Positions 25,538 to 34,626 are shown, counted from the stretch's first letter. The stretch: 64,000 bases of DNA from Comamonadaceae bacterium (GCA_003599455.1 QZKF01000025.1:34310-98309), one strand, 5' to 3'. The notes: generated by a model from the sequence alone, not told the origin. Translations and numbers: made by a program.

Positions 25538-26698
25538 ATGGCGAACAAAGCGCTCTACGTGTGGGTGGCCGTTGCAGGCCTGGCACTGGCCTCCGGTGGC
25601 GCCTGGTGGCTGCAGAACCGGGCCGCCTCCAGCGCCAGCCCGACCGCCGTGGCCGCTCCGACGCCCCAGCGGGCCGCCGGCGGCGCACCCAGCGTGGAGG
25701 TGGCCAAGGTCAAGACCATGGCGCTGCGCGACTACGCACAGGCCGTGGGTTCGCTGCGCTCGCGCCAGAGCGTCACGCTCAAACCCGAGACCGCGGGCCG
25801 CGTGGCCCGCATCGCGTTTGCCGATGGCGCCCAGGTGCGCCAGGGCCAGTTGCTGGTGCAGCTCGACGACACCCTGCAGCGCGCCGAACTCAGCCAGGCG
25901 CAGGCGCAGCTCTCGATCGCGCGCGCCAACCTCAAGCGCAACCAGGAACTCGTGGCCCAGGGTTTCGTGGCCCAGCGTGTGGTCGACGAGAGCCAGGCCA
26001 ACCTGCAGGTAGCCGAGGCCCAGGTGGCGCTGGCCGAAGCGCGCCTGCAGCGCATGCGCATCACGGCACCATTCGCTGGCACGGTCGGCCTGCGCAGCAT
26101 CAACCTGGGCCAGTACGTGAAGGATGGCGACGACCTGGTGAACCTGGAAGACACCTCGGTGCTGACGGTCGACTTCCGGTTGCCCGAGCGTTACCAGACC
26201 CGGCTGGCGTCAGGGCAGCCGGTGCAGGTGCAGCTCGATGCCCTGCCAGGAAAATCCTTCGAGGCCAGGGTGCTCGCGGTCGACCCGCTGCTCGACGCCA
26301 ACGGCCGCTCGATCGGGGTGCGCGCGGTGATGCCGCGCACGCCGGGCGCCGAACTGCGCCCGGGCATGTTCGCCCGCGTGCTCATCCTGTTTTCGGTGAA
26401 CGACAGCGCGCTCGTGGTGCCTGAAGAGGCCATGGTGCCGCAGGCGGGCAAGCAGTTCGTGTATCTGCTGGAAGAGCAGGGTCAGGGCGACGCGAAGAAA
26501 ATGGTGTCGCGCCGCGTCGAGGTGGAGCTCGGTGTGCGCCGGGGTGCCGAGGTCGAGGTCGTCAAGGGGCTCGCGGCGGGCGCCACGGTGGTGGTCGCCG
26601 GTCAGCAGCGCCTGCAGCGCGATGGCACCGTGGTGCGTGTGGTCGACATGGCCCGTGCCGCGGCGCCGGCCGCCGCGGCCTCGAAGCCGGCGCAGTGA
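25538..26698 (+). CDS. RND efflux periplasmic adaptor (membrane fusion protein)
   Basis: Adaptor that bridges an inner-membrane RND pump and an outer-membrane channel. The product is 386 residues from the ATG at 25538. An ATG at 25514 would add eight residues and has a G-rich stretch close upstream. The N-terminal anchor or signal is ALYVWVAVAGLALASGGAWW. The lipoyl half-motifs flank a helical hairpin: VKTMALRDYAQAVGSLRSR, GRVARIAFADGAQVRQGQLL, then the coiled coil rich in Gln/Ala, then RMRITAPFAGTVGLRSINLG. The beta-barrel follows, with VDFRLPERYQTRLASGQPV. It precedes the pump gene by 24 bp. No outer-membrane component is adjacent. Confidence 0.93.
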   Translation: MANKALYVWVAVAGLALASGGAWWLQNRAASSASPTAVAAPTPQRAAGGAPSVEVAKVKTMALRDYAQAVGSLRSRQSVTLKPETAGRVARIAFADGAQVRQGQLLVQLDDTLQRAELSQAQAQLSIARANLKRNQELVAQGFVAQRVVDESQANLQVAEAQVALAEARLQRMRITAPFAGTVGLRSINLGQYVKDGDDLVNLEDTSVLTVDFRLPERYQTRLASGQPVQVQLDALPGKSFEARVLAVDPLLDANGRSIGVRAVMPRTPGAELRPGMFARVLILFSVNDSALVVPEEAMVPQAGKQFVYLLEEQGQGDAKKMVSRRVEVELGVRRGAEVEVVKGLAAGATVVVAGQQRLQRDGTVVRVVDMARAAAPAAAASKPAQ

Positions 26699-26722
26699 TC
26701 CCCCAACCGGACAGGAGTCTCC

Positions 26723-29700
26723 GTGCAACTGCCTGAAATTGCCATCCGCCGTCCGGTCTTCGCCTCGGTGCTGTCCCTGCTCATCCTGCTGGTGGGCTTC
26801 GTGTCGTTCAACGGGCTCTCGGTGCGCGAGTACCCGCGCATCGACGAACCGACCGTCACCGTCACCACGCGCTTCGCAGGTGCGTCCAGCGAGGTCATCG
26901 AGTCCCAGGTCACCAAGGTGCTGGAAGACTCGCTCGCCGGCATCGAGGGTGTGGACATCATCACCTCGATCAGCCGGCAGGAACAGAGCCAGATCACCGT
27001 GCGCTTCAAGCTCGAGCGCGACCCCGATTCCGCCGCCGCCGACGTGCGCGACAAGGTCAGCCGGGTGCGCCAGCGCCTGCCGGACGACGTGGACGAGCCG
27101 ACGATTGCCAAGGTGGAGGCCGATGCCACGCCCGTGATCTGGCTGGCACTCAACGCCGACACCATCTCGCCGCTGGAGCTCAGCGACCTGGCCAACCGCC
27201 TGATCAAGCCCCGGCTGCAGACCGCGCCCGGCGCGGCCGATGTGCGCGTCTGGGGCGAGCGCCGCTTCTCGATGCGCATCTGGCTCGACCCCGACCGGCT
27301 GGCCGCCTACAGCCTCACCGTGCAGGACGTGGAGGACGCGCTGCGCCGCTCCAACCTGGAGGTGCCGGCCGGGCGCATCGAAAGTTCGCTGCGCGAGTTC
27401 AACGTGACCGCCGCCACCGACGTACAGACACCAGAGCAGTTCCGCGCCATCGGCATCCGGACCGCCAATGGCCAGACCATCCGCATCGACGACGTGGCGC
27501 GCGTGGAGCAGGCGCCGCAAGACGAGCGCACCTCGGTGCGCTACAACGGTCGCGACGCCATTTCACTGGGTGTGATCCGCCAGGCCACGGCGAACCCGCT
27601 GGAGCTCTCGGCCGCGGTGCAGGAGATGCTGCCTCGCATCGTGGAGGAACTGCCCGAAGGCGTGAGCATCGAGGTGGCGAACGACAACTCGATCTTCATC
27701 GACCGCTCGATCAAGGCCGTGTACACCACCATCGCCGAGGCGGCGGTGCTGGTGGCGCTGGTGATCTTCGTTTTCCTGCGCACCGTGCGCGCTTCCATCA
27801 TCCCGCTGATCACCATCCCGGTGAGCCTGATCGGCTCGTTCGCGCTCATGGCGCTGTTCGGCTTCTCCATCAACACCCTCACGCTGCTGGCGCTGGTGCT
27901 GGCCATCGGCCTGGTGGTGGACGACGCGATCGTGATGCTGGAGAACATCTACCGGCACATCGAGGAGGGTATGAAGCCGTTCGAGGCCGCGATCAAGGGC
28001 GCCCGGGAGATCGGCTTTGCCATCGTTGCGATGACACTCACGCTGGCCGCGGTGTACGCGCCGCTGGCCTTCACGCCGGGACGCACCGGCCGCCTGTTTG
28101 CCGAGTTCGCGCTCGCGCTGGCGGGCGCCGTGGTGGTCTCGGGTTTCGTGGCGCTCACGCTCTCGCCCATGATGTGCTCCAAGCTGCTGCGCCATGTGGA
28201 AAAGCCAGGCCGCTTCGACCGCTTCATGGAGTTGGTGCTGACACGGATGAACAACGGCTACGACCGCGCCCTGAGCCGCTCGCTCAACGTGCGCTGGCTG
28301 GTGGTGGCGGTGATGCTCGCCAGCGCCGCCGGCAGTTTCTGGCTGCTGCAGGGCACGCGGTCCGAGCTCGCGCCCATGGAAGACCGCGGCGTGGTGCTGG
28401 CCAACATCAATGGACCCGATGGCGCCACCCTGGCCTACACGCGCCGCTATGCCGAAGCCATCGAAAAGATGGCGATGGCGCAGCCCGAGTTCGACCGCAT
28501 CTTCACCATCGTGGGCAATCCCTCGGTGGCCCAGGGCAGCGTGGTGATGCGGGGCAAGGCCTGGGAGGAACGCGACCGCACCACCATGGAGATCGCGGGC
28601 AAGATGGCGCCGGCTATGGCCGCGCTGCCGGGCATCAGCGCCTACCCGATCACGCCGCCCTCGCTGGGCCAGGGTTTCCGCGAGCGGCCGGTGAACTTCA
28701 TCATCGTCACCAGCGACAGCTACGAGAACCTGTCGACCATGGTGCGCCAGTTCCAGGAGCGCATGGCGCAGAACCCGGGCCTGGTGCAGGTGGACACCGA
28801 CCTGCGCCTGAACAAACCCGAGATCCGCATGGACGTGGACCGCGAGCGCGCGGCCGACATGGGCGTGAGCGTGGACACCATCGCGCGCACCGTCGAGACC
28901 ATGCTGGGTGGCCGCACGGTGACGCGCTACAAGCGCGACGGCGAACAGTACGACGTGGTGGTGCAGACCGTGTCGGCCAACCGCAGCACCCCCGAGGACA
29001 TCGACCGGTTGTTCGTGCGCGGCCGCGGCGACGCGATGATTCCGCTGGCCTCGCTGGTCACCACCCGCGAGGTGGTGGTGCCGCGCGAGCTCAATCACTT
29101 CGGCCAGCGCCGCAGCGCCTCGATCACGGCCAACATTGGCGCCGGTTACTCGCTGGGCGAGGCGCTGACGTTCATGGAGGAGACGGCGGCCGAGATCCTG
29201 CCGGCGGGTTACGCCACCGACCTCAACGGCCAGAGCCGCGAGTTCCGCAATTCGTCGGGGTCGCTGGCGCTGGTGTTCGTGCTCTCGCTGCTGTTCATCT
29301 ACCTGGTGCTCTCCGCGCAGTTCGAGAGTTTCGTCGACCCGCTGATCATCATGCTTTCGGTGCCGCTGTCCATGCTGGGTGCCTTGCTGGCGCTCAAGTT
29401 CACGGGTGGCACGCTCAACGTGTTCAGCCAGATCGGATTGATCACGCTTGTGGGCCTGATCACCAAGCACGGCATCCTGATCGTGGAGTTTGCCAACCAG
29501 CTGCGCGAGCAGGGCATGGAGAAGATCGCGGCCGTCAAGCGGGCGGCCGGTCTGCGCCTGCGTCCCATCATGATGACCACGGGCGCCATGGTGCTGGGCG
29601 CGTTGCCGCTCGCGATGGCCTCCGGGGCGGGGGCCGAGAGCCGCCAGCAGATCGGGTGGGTCATTGTCGGGGGCATGTCGATCGGCACGCTGCTCACGAT

Positions 29701-29806
29701 CTTCGTGGTGCCGACCATGTACACGTTGCTGTCGCGCCGGACATCGCACCAGCCGCCGCCCAGGCCGGCACACGAAGAGCCCGTGGGCGCGATCCCCGCC
29801 AAATAG
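26723..29806 (+). CDS. RND (HAE1-type) efflux permease
   Basis: Trimeric proton-driven inner-membrane efflux pump of the AcrB/MexF superfamily. The product is 1027 residues, normal length, and starts at a GTG preceded by AGGAG. The first transmembrane helix follows QLPEIAIRRPVFASVLSLL. Two large periplasmic loops separate TM1/TM2 and TM7/TM8. TM4 carries the proton-relay aspartates in LAIGLVVDDAIVMLENI, and the C-terminal half carries GLITKHGILIVEFANQL with its conserved Lys. Substrate range cannot be told. Adaptor and pump form an operon with no adjacent TolC-like protein or regulator, so an unlinked outer-membrane factor is implied. Confidence 0.95.
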   Translation: MQLPEIAIRRPVFASVLSLLILLVGFVSFNGLSVREYPRIDEPTVTVTTRFAGASSEVIESQVTKVLEDSLAGIEGVDIITSISRQEQSQITVRFKLERDPDSAAADVRDKVSRVRQRLPDDVDEPTIAKVEADATPVIWLALNADTISPLELSDLANRLIKPRLQTAPGAADVRVWGERRFSMRIWLDPDRLAAYSLTVQDVEDALRRSNLEVPAGRIESSLREFNVTAATDVQTPEQFRAIGIRTANGQTIRIDDVARVEQAPQDERTSVRYNGRDAISLGVIRQATANPLELSAAVQEMLPRIVEELPEGVSIEVANDNSIFIDRSIKAVYTTIAEAAVLVALVIFVFLRTVRASIIPLITIPVSLIGSFALMALFGFSINTLTLLALVLAIGLVVDDAIVMLENIYRHIEEGMKPFEAAIKGAREIGFAIVAMTLTLAAVYAPLAFTPGRTGRLFAEFALALAGAVVVSGFVALTLSPMMCSKLLRHVEKPGRFDRFMELVLTRMNNGYDRALSRSLNVRWLVVAVMLASAAGSFWLLQGTRSELAPMEDRGVVLANINGPDGATLAYTRRYAEAIEKMAMAQPEFDRIFTIVGNPSVAQGSVVMRGKAWEERDRTTMEIAGKMAPAMAALPGISAYPITPPSLGQGFRERPVNFIIVTSDSYENLSTMVRQFQERMAQNPGLVQVDTDLRLNKPEIRMDVDRERAADMGVSVDTIARTVETMLGGRTVTRYKRDGEQYDVVVQTVSANRSTPEDIDRLFVRGRGDAMIPLASLVTTREVVVPRELNHFGQRRSASITANIGAGYSLGEALTFMEETAAEILPAGYATDLNGQSREFRNSSGSLALVFVLSLLFIYLVLSAQFESFVDPLIIMLSVPLSMLGALLALKFTGGTLNVFSQIGLITLVGLITKHGILIVEFANQLREQGMEKIAAVKRAAGLRLRPIMMTTGAMVLGALPLAMASGAGAESRQQIGWVIVGGMSIGTLLTIFVVPTMYTLLSRRTSHQPPPRPAHEEPVGAIPAK

Positions 29807-29808
29807 CG

Positions 29809-29824
29809 GAGCGCCCGGGCGCTC
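29809..29824. terminator. Perfect GC palindrome between convergent RND pump and moeA
   Basis: GAGCGCCC|GGGCGCTC is a 16-bp perfect inverted repeat lying 2 bp past the RND pump stop and touching the moeA stop. It is the only spacer between the convergent genes. There is no T-tract or loop spacer, so an intrinsic terminator is uncertain. Confidence 0.4.
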
Positions 29825-31100
29825 AGACCACGCCGTCGAACATCATCACGTCCACCACATCGCCCACCGCCACGTTGCCTTGCCCGTGGTGCAGCACGAT
29901 CAGGCCGTTGGCCTGGACCATGGAACTCAGCACGCCCGAGCCCTGGTTGCCGGTGGTGCGCACAGTGAGCGTGCCGGCGGCGTCGCGCACGACGATGCCA
30001 CGCTGGTATTCGGTGCGGCCCGGCTTCTTGCGCAGGGCTTCGGCGCTGCGCGCCTGCAGCAGCACCGGCGCGCTGGCCGTGCCGCCCATGAGGCGCTGCA
30101 GGGCAGGGCGCACGAAGGCGAGGAAGGTCACCATCACCGCCACCGGGTTGCCAGGCAGACCGAAGAGCACGGCGCTCTTGCCGGCTTCCTCGATGCGGCC
30201 CACCGCCATCGGCCGCCCGGGCCGCATGGCGATGCGCCAGAAAGCGACGTCGCCAAGCTGCTTCATCATGGCCTTGGTGTGGTCGGCCTCGCCCATGCTC
30301 ACGCCGCCGCTGGTGATGATGGCGTCGGCCTGGCGCGCGGCATCGCGAAAGGCGGCCTCGAGCGCGGCCGGTTCGTCGCGCACCACGCCCATGTCCATCA
30401 CCTCCACGCCCAGGCGCGTGAGCAGGCCGAAGACGGTGTAGCGGTTGCTGTCGTACACCGCGCCTTCGCGCGCGGGCTCGCCCAGGCTCAGGATCTCGTC
30501 GCCGGTGGAGAAGTACGCGACCCGGACTCGGCGGAACACGCGCACCGTGGGCAGGCCCAGGCTGGCCACCAGGCCGAGCGCGGCGGGGCCCAGCGTCTGG
30601 CCCTGGCGCAGCGCGGCCTGGCCGGCCATGAGGTCTTCACCGAGCAGGCGGCGGTTGTCGCCCGCGCCCACCACACCGAGCGGCACCACGATGTGCTCAC
30701 CCTCGGTCTTCACGAATTCCAGCGGCACCACCGTGTCCAGCCCCGGCGGCATGATGGCGCCGGTCATGATCTTCAGGCACTCGCCCGCAGCCACCGCGCC
30801 GGCCCAGGCCTTGCCCGCGAAGGCCGTGCCGACCACGCGCAGGCGCAGGGGCTGGCCGGGCTGCTGCTGCGCGCTGTCGAACGCGAAGCCGTCCATGGCG
30901 GAGTTGTCGTGCGGCGGCACGCTGATGGGCGACACAACGTCGTGCGCGAGCACGCGGCCCAGCGCATCGAACACGGCCACGTCCTCGGTCTGGCCGACCG
31001 GTTCGACCAGACGCGCCAGGAAATCGTTGACACGATCGGCGCTGAGGGCCTGCGGGTCGTAGCCCTGCAGCTCGGCCGCGATCTGCTCTATCGTCTTCAT
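29823..31100 (-). CDS. moeA: Molybdopterin molybdenumtransferase MoeA
   Basis: Inserts molybdate into adenylylated molybdopterin in the last step of Mo-cofactor synthesis. The product is 425 residues. Recognisable blocks are PISVPPHDNSAMDGFA near residue 60, GECLKIMTGAIMPPGLDTVVP, the MoaB/Mog-like domain with STGDEI and DSNRYTVFGLLTRLG, and the substrate loop TSGGVSMGEADHTKAMM, followed by RPGRPMAVG and FGLPGNPVAVMVTF. It starts 4 bp after the mobA stop, so the two are cotranscribed and follow moaA. Confidence 0.96.
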   Translation of the reverse strand: MKTIEQIAAELQGYDPQALSADRVNDFLARLVEPVGQTEDVAVFDALGRVLAHDVVSPISVPPHDNSAMDGFAFDSAQQQPGQPLRLRVVGTAFAGKAWAGAVAAGECLKIMTGAIMPPGLDTVVPLEFVKTEGEHIVVPLGVVGAGDNRRLLGEDLMAGQAALRQGQTLGPAALGLVASLGLPTVRVFRRVRVAYFSTGDEILSLGEPAREGAVYDSNRYTVFGLLTRLGVEVMDMGVVRDEPAALEAAFRDAARQADAIITSGGVSMGEADHTKAMMKQLGDVAFWRIAMRPGRPMAVGRIEEAGKSAVLFGLPGNPVAVMVTFLAFVRPALQRLMGGTASAPVLLQARSAEALRKKPGRTEYQRGIVVRDAAGTLTVRTTGNQGSGVLSSMVQANGLIVLHHGQGNVAVGDVVDVMMFDGVV

Positions 31101-31104
31101 CGCC

Positions 31105-31728
31105 TCAGCCCTTTTCCAGCGCGTGCAGCTCGGCCAGGGTGTTGGCGTTGAAGAAGGCCTTGGGGTCGTCGCCCGGCTGGTCGAAGGGCACGATCACGGT
31201 GCGGTGCTGGTCGGTCCAGCGGTCGATCTTGCGGCCGTCGGCCTGGGTGAAGGCCATGAGGCTTTCCAGCAGGTCCAGGCGCATCAGGCAGAACACCGGC
31301 TGCGGGCGCAACTGGCCGTCTTCCTCGCGCGCGGCGGCCATGGCGATCTCGGTGCCCTCGTCGTCGAACGCCTGCGCCAGGCGCTGCGCCAGATCGAGCG
31401 GGAACAGCGGCGTGTCGCAGGGCACGGTGAGCAGGTAGGGCGATTCGCAACGCTCCAGCCCAGTCATGAAACCGGCCAGCGGGCCGGCGTAGTCGTTCAG
31501 GGTATCGGGCCACACCGGCATGCCGAAGGCCTCGTAGGCGGCGAGGTTGCGGTTGGCGTTGATCATCTGGTCGCCGACCAGCCCGCCTGCCTGCATCTGC
31601 AGCCGCAGCAGGGCATGCATCGCCAGCGGCGTGCCGTTGAAGTTCTGCAGGCCCTTGTCGGCCCCGCCCATGCGCGAGCCGCGCCCGCCAGCGAGCACGA
31701 TGCCCGTGATTTCAGAAGGATGGATCAT
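31105..31728 (-). CDS. mobA: Molybdenum cofactor guanylyltransferase MobA
   Basis: Transfers GMP to Mo-molybdopterin to form the bis-MGD cofactor used by DMSO-reductase-family enzymes such as nitrate reductase and formate dehydrogenase. The product is 207 residues. The nucleotide-binding signature is [17 protein letters not shown] at about residues 11-27, followed by [14 protein letters not shown] and the metal-binding [15 protein letters not shown]. The C-terminal [14 protein letters not shown] is also conserved. Between moaA and moeA. Confidence 0.95.
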   Translation of the reverse strand: MIHPSEITGIVLAGGRGSRMGGADKGLQNFNGTPLAMHALLRLQMQAGGLVGDQMINANRNLAAYEAFGMPVWPDTLNDYAGPLAGFMTGLERCESPYLLTVPCDTPLFPLDLAQRLAQAFDDEGTEIAMAAAREEDGQLRPQPVFCLMRLDLLESLMAFTQADGRKIDRWTDQHRTVIVPFDQPGDDPKAFFNANTLAELHALEKG

Positions 31729-31734
31729 TGTGTG

Positions 31735-31822
31735 TGAGGGCCGCCGCGCCGGGCCGCCCCAAGCAAGGCCAGCCCCCTTGGGGGGCAGCGACCCGCGCAG
31801 CGGTGGAGCGTGGGGGTCATGG
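31735..31822. repeat. REP-like GC-rich intergenic repeat (Comamonadaceae type)
   Basis: The gap between moaA and mobA is filled by a GC-rich element containing GGGCCGCCCCAAGC, a hairpin GCCCCC-TTG-GGGGGC (31772-31786), then CAGCGACCCGCGCAGCGG and GGAGCGTGGGGGTC. I associate this string with dispersed intergenic repeats in Comamonadaceae genomes; that is recollection, not a search. It is immediately downstream of the moaA stop and may act in 3'-end formation. Confidence 0.55.
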
Positions 31823-31824
31823 TA

Positions 31825-32940
31825 CTAGCCGCCGATGTAGCTCATCTCGACGCGGCGGGCGCCGGTGCCCGCATCCGGTGGCAGGCTGGCGCGCAGCTCG
31901 GAATAGCGGTCGCTGCGGCCCTGCCAGATGGCGGCGATGGCGCCCGCGAGCTGTTCGTCGGTGGCGCTGCCGCGGATCAGGTGGCGCAGGTCGTGGCCCT
32001 GGCTGGCGAACAGGCAGAGGTAGAGCTGGCCTTCGGTGGACAGGCGGGCGCGGTTGCAGTCGCTGCAGAAGGCTTGCGTGACGCTGCTGATCACGCCGAT
32101 CTCGCCCGATCCGTCGGCGTAGCCCCAGCGCTCCGCGGTCTCGCCCGGTGCGGCGGCGTCGAGCTGCACCAGCGGCAGCTCGCTGTGGATGCGCTGCACC
32201 ACCTCGGCGCTGGGCAGCACCTCGTCCATGCGCCAGCCGTTGGTGGCCCCCACGTCCATGTACTCGATGAAGCGCAGCACGATGCCGGTGCCCTTGAAGT
32301 GGCGCGCCATCGGCAGGATCTCGTGGTCGTTGGTGCCGCGCTTGACCACCATGTTGACCTTGATCGGGCCCAGGCCGGCGGCCTGCGCGGCGGCGATGCC
32401 CTCAAGCACGTCGGCAACGGGGAAGTCCACGTCGTTCATGGCGCGGAAGATGGTGTCGTCCAGCCCGTCCAGGCTCACCGTGACGCGTTGCAGGCCGGCG
32501 GCCTTGAGTGCGGCGGCCTTGCGCGCGAGCAGCGAGCCGTTGGTGGTGAGCGTGATGTCCAGCGGCCGGCCTTCGGTGGTGCGCAGCGCGGCCAGCTGTT
32601 CGATCAGGATCTCCAGGTGCTTGCGCAGCAGCGGCTCACCGCCGGTCAGGCGGATCTTCTGCACACCGTGCGCGACGAACTGGCGCGCCACCCGCGTGAT
32701 TTCCTCGAAGCTGAGCAGCGAGCTGTGCGGCAGGTAGGGGTAGTCCTTGTCGAAGATGTCCTTCGGCATGCAGTAGCTGCAGCGGAAGTTGCAGCGGTCG
32801 GTCACGCTGATGCGCAGGTCGCGCAACGGACGGCCCAGTGCGTCGCCGAGCAGACCCGTCGGTGCCGTGGTCACGGAGGGAATGCGCGCAGCCACGGAAA
32901 CCAGGCGCTGGTCGATCAGGGGAATGACGCGTTCGGACAT
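31825..32940 (-). CDS. moaA: GTP 3',8-cyclase MoaA
   Basis: Radical-SAM enzyme for the first step of molybdopterin synthesis, acting with MoaC. The product is 371 residues. The N-terminal radical-SAM cluster is in [16 protein letters not shown] (CxxxCxxC). The second cluster binding GTP is in the C-terminal [20 protein letters not shown]. The protein ends in the conserved double glycine (EMSYIGG). The N-terminus carries about 30 extra residues before the core. The ATG is preceded by a CATAAT hexamer only 6 nt away and no Shine-Dalgarno, suggesting a leaderless transcript. It heads a moaA-mobA-moeA group. Confidence 0.97.
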   Translation of the reverse strand: MSERVIPLIDQRLVSVAARIPSVTTAPTGLLGDALGRPLRDLRISVTDRCNFRCSYCMPKDIFDKDYPYLPHSSLLSFEEITRVARQFVAHGVQKIRLTGGEPLLRKHLEILIEQLAALRTTEGRPLDITLTTNGSLLARKAAALKAAGLQRVTVSLDGLDDTIFRAMNDVDFPVADVLEGIAAAQAAGLGPIKVNMVVKRGTNDHEILPMARHFKGTGIVLRFIEYMDVGATNGWRMDEVLPSAEVVQRIHSELPLVQLDAAAPGETAERWGYADGSGEIGVISSVTQAFCSDCNRARLSTEGQLYLCLFASQGHDLRHLIRGSATDEQLAGAIAAIWQGRSDRYSELRASLPPDAGTGARRVEMSYIGG

Positions 32941-32946
32941 GCACCG

Positions 32947-32952
32947 ATTATG
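32947..32952 (-). promoter_or_regulatory. -10-like hexamer directly upstream of moaA
   Basis: CATAAT on the minus strand ends 6 nt before the moaA ATG, so a transcript from it would begin at the start codon. No convincing -35 is seen. Confidence 0.4.
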
Positions 32953-33036
32953 GGCGAGCGACTGCCCTGTCGCGCCGGTACACCCCGGGGTTCCGGGTTT
33001 TCAGCGGGGACATTGCGCGCGCCCCGGCCGGCCAGG

Positions 33037-33867
33037 TCAGGCCGGCTCGGCGCGACCCACGCGCGTGTACTGCGTGGCGTTGTCGCGCAGCCAGTCGGCC
33101 GAGAGATCGCTGGACTGCTGGTTGGGGTGGAAGTCGGGCCGGAAATAGGCCCGCCACGGTTTGAAGGTCTGGCGCAGCAGGCCTTCGCGGCCCAGCATGT
33201 GCCGCGCGGCGCTGCGCCAGGTGCTCCAGCGCCAGAGCGTGCCGTCGCGCCGCAGGTTGTCCACCGTCTGGCGCAGGGTGTCGGTGAGGAAGACCAGGGT
33301 GATGCGGCGCATCCAGGTCGTGCGCCACTGCTGGCTGCCGCCGAGCGCCTGGTACAGGTCGAACGCGGTGCATTTGTGTTCGGCCTCTTCGGCGCTGTGC
33401 CACAGCCACAGGGTCTTCAGGCGCGGCTCGCAGCCGTCGAGCACGTGGTGGTGCGCCAGGATCCATTCGGCGAACAGGGCGGTGAAGTGCTCGTTGGCCG
33501 CGGTGATGGCCAGACCGTGGCGCGGGTCGGTGCCCTCCATCAGTTTCAGGCGGTCGCGCGCGCGGGCTTCCCATTCGTTGACCAGACCGTGCTTCTCGAT
33601 CTGCGCGTTGAACAGCGCGTGGATGCGCCGGTGCGTGGCCTCCTGGCCGATGAAGCCCTGTACCTCGGCTTGCAGCGCGGCCTGGCGCTCGGGCGGCAGG
33701 GCCTTGAGGCCGTTGCGCACCGAGTCGATGAAGAACTGCTCGCCGATGGGAAAGCTCATCGACAGCGCGTTGAACCAGGCGGTGAGGAAGGCATCGCCCG
33801 CGCACCAGTGGCGTGCCACGGGTTGCTCCAGATCGATCAGCAGGCGGCGGACGACGAGTTCGGTCAT
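33037..33867 (-). CDS. PF10118 family protein (predicted metal-dependent hydrolase, ferritin-like)
   Basis: Member of PF10118, annotated as a predicted metal-dependent hydrolase. The product is 276 residues, mostly helical. Three acidic/histidine motifs spaced as in a di-iron four-helix bundle are visible: FIGQEATHRRIHALFN near residue 92, NEHFTALFAEWILAHHH, and WHSAEEAEHKCTAFDLY. These look more like a ferritin-like di-iron site than a classical hydrolase. The reaction is unknown. Its start faces a TetR gene 107 bp away, with an 18-bp palindrome between them, so control by that regulator is likely. Confidence 0.82.
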   Translation of the reverse strand: MTELVVRRLLIDLEQPVARHWCAGDAFLTAWFNALSMSFPIGEQFFIDSVRNGLKALPPERQAALQAEVQGFIGQEATHRRIHALFNAQIEKHGLVNEWEARARDRLKLMEGTDPRHGLAITAANEHFTALFAEWILAHHHVLDGCEPRLKTLWLWHSAEEAEHKCTAFDLYQALGGSQQWRTTWMRRITLVFLTDTLRQTVDNLRRDGTLWRWSTWRSAARHMLGREGLLRQTFKPWRAYFRPDFHPNQQSSDLSADWLRDNATQYTRVGRAEPA

Positions 33868-33895
33868 GGTGGGGTTCGGGGGTCGGTTGATCGTG

Positions 33896-33913
33896 TGGTA
33901 CGAGTTGGTACCA
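33896..33913. promoter_or_regulatory. Palindromic operator candidate between PF10118 gene and tetR-family gene
   Basis: TGGTAC-gagttg-GTACCA is a perfect 6+6 inverted repeat with a 6-bp spacer (18 bp in all), the usual size of a TetR-family operator. It lies 28 bp upstream of the PF10118 start and 61 bp upstream of the divergent regulator start, so one site could control both promoters. Confidence 0.6.
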
Positions 33914-33960
33914 GGCCGCGATGGTGCGCGCTGCGCGCCGGTCTGTCAAGCCGGAAGGCC

Positions 33961-33966
33961 TAAGAT
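33961..33966 (+). promoter_or_regulatory. -10-like hexamer upstream of tetR-family gene
   Basis: TAAGAT ends 8 nt before the ATG at 33975, with no Shine-Dalgarno between, consistent with a leaderless or near-leaderless transcript. Confidence 0.35.
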
Positions 33967-33974
33967 GCGCGGCC

Positions 33975-34610
33975 ATGAAACCGAAAAACGCAGGGAACGT
34001 CGAGGCCGCGCCGAACGAACACCGCGCGCGCCTGCTCCAGGCCATGGCCAGCGTGGCGGCCGCGCAGGGGCTGGCCGCCACGTCGATCGCCGCCGTGGTG
34101 GCCGAGGCGGGGGTGTCCAAGCGCACGTTCTACGAACACTTCGTGGACAAGGACGCCTGCTTCCTCGCCCTCTACCGCGCGGCCAGCGCGTCGGCCCTGC
34201 GCACGCTGCGCGAGTCGGTGCAGCCCGGGCGCCCCTGGCAGGACCAGGTGGAACACGCGCTGGGCGCCTACCTGGCCCACCTGGCGGCGGGGCCGCAGCT
34301 GATCCGCATGCTGTTCGTGGAAATCCACCACCTCGGGCCCGCGGGCGCGACCGTGCGCCGCGAGGTGATGCAGCACCTGGCCGACTACATGCTGGAGACG
34401 ATCAACGCGGATGGCACGACGCTCACGCCCACCATGGCGATGGCGGCCGTGGGCGGCATTCACGAACTCGTGCTGCAGGCGATCGAGCGCGGCGAAGCGG
34501 CGCAACTCGACCGCCTCACGCCCAGCGCCAGCGCAGTGGTGCGCCTGCTCGCGGGCGCGCCACCGTGGCCCGGCACCACGAAAAACGGCCCGCCGAAGCG
34601 GGCCGTCTGA
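33975..34610 (+). CDS. TetR/AcrR family transcriptional regulator
   Basis: One-component repressor, 211 residues. The N-terminal DNA-binding domain carries AMASVAAAQGLAATSIAAVVAEAGVSKRTFYEHFVDKDACF (residues about 24-64), with the recognition helix around SKRTFYEHF. The C-terminal ligand domain is generic, so no inducer can be named. It is divergent from the PF10118 gene, with a palindromic operator candidate between. The last nine codons (NGPPKRAV and stop) coincide with the intrinsic terminator of the convergent hppA gene, so the protein's tail is dictated by that hairpin. Confidence 0.93.
   Translation: MKPKNAGNVEAAPNEHRARLLQAMASVAAAQGLAATSIAAVVAEAGVSKRTFYEHFVDKDACFLALYRAASASALRTLRESVQPGRPWQDQVEHALGAYLAHLAAGPQLIRMLFVEIHHLGPAGATVRREVMQHLADYMLETINADGTTLTPTMAMAAVGGIHELVLQAIERGEAAQLDRLTPSASAVVRLLAGAPPWPGTTKNGPPKRAV
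34581..34606 (-). terminator. Strong intrinsic terminator of hppA, inside the tetR-family coding end
   Basis: Read on the minus strand: ACGGCCCGC, UUCG tetraloop, GCGGGCCGT, then five T (34585-34581). The 9-bp GC-rich stem with a UUCG loop is a textbook Rho-independent terminator. It starts about 20 bp past the hppA stop and overlaps the final codons of the TetR-family gene on the other strand. Confidence 0.92.
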
Positions 34611-34626
34611 ACCGTCAGGGACCTGG

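Noticed and set aside
27563..29773. A long His/Arg-rich open frame antisense to the RND pump
   Set aside because: No domain and shadow composition. The plus-strand RND frame is complete.
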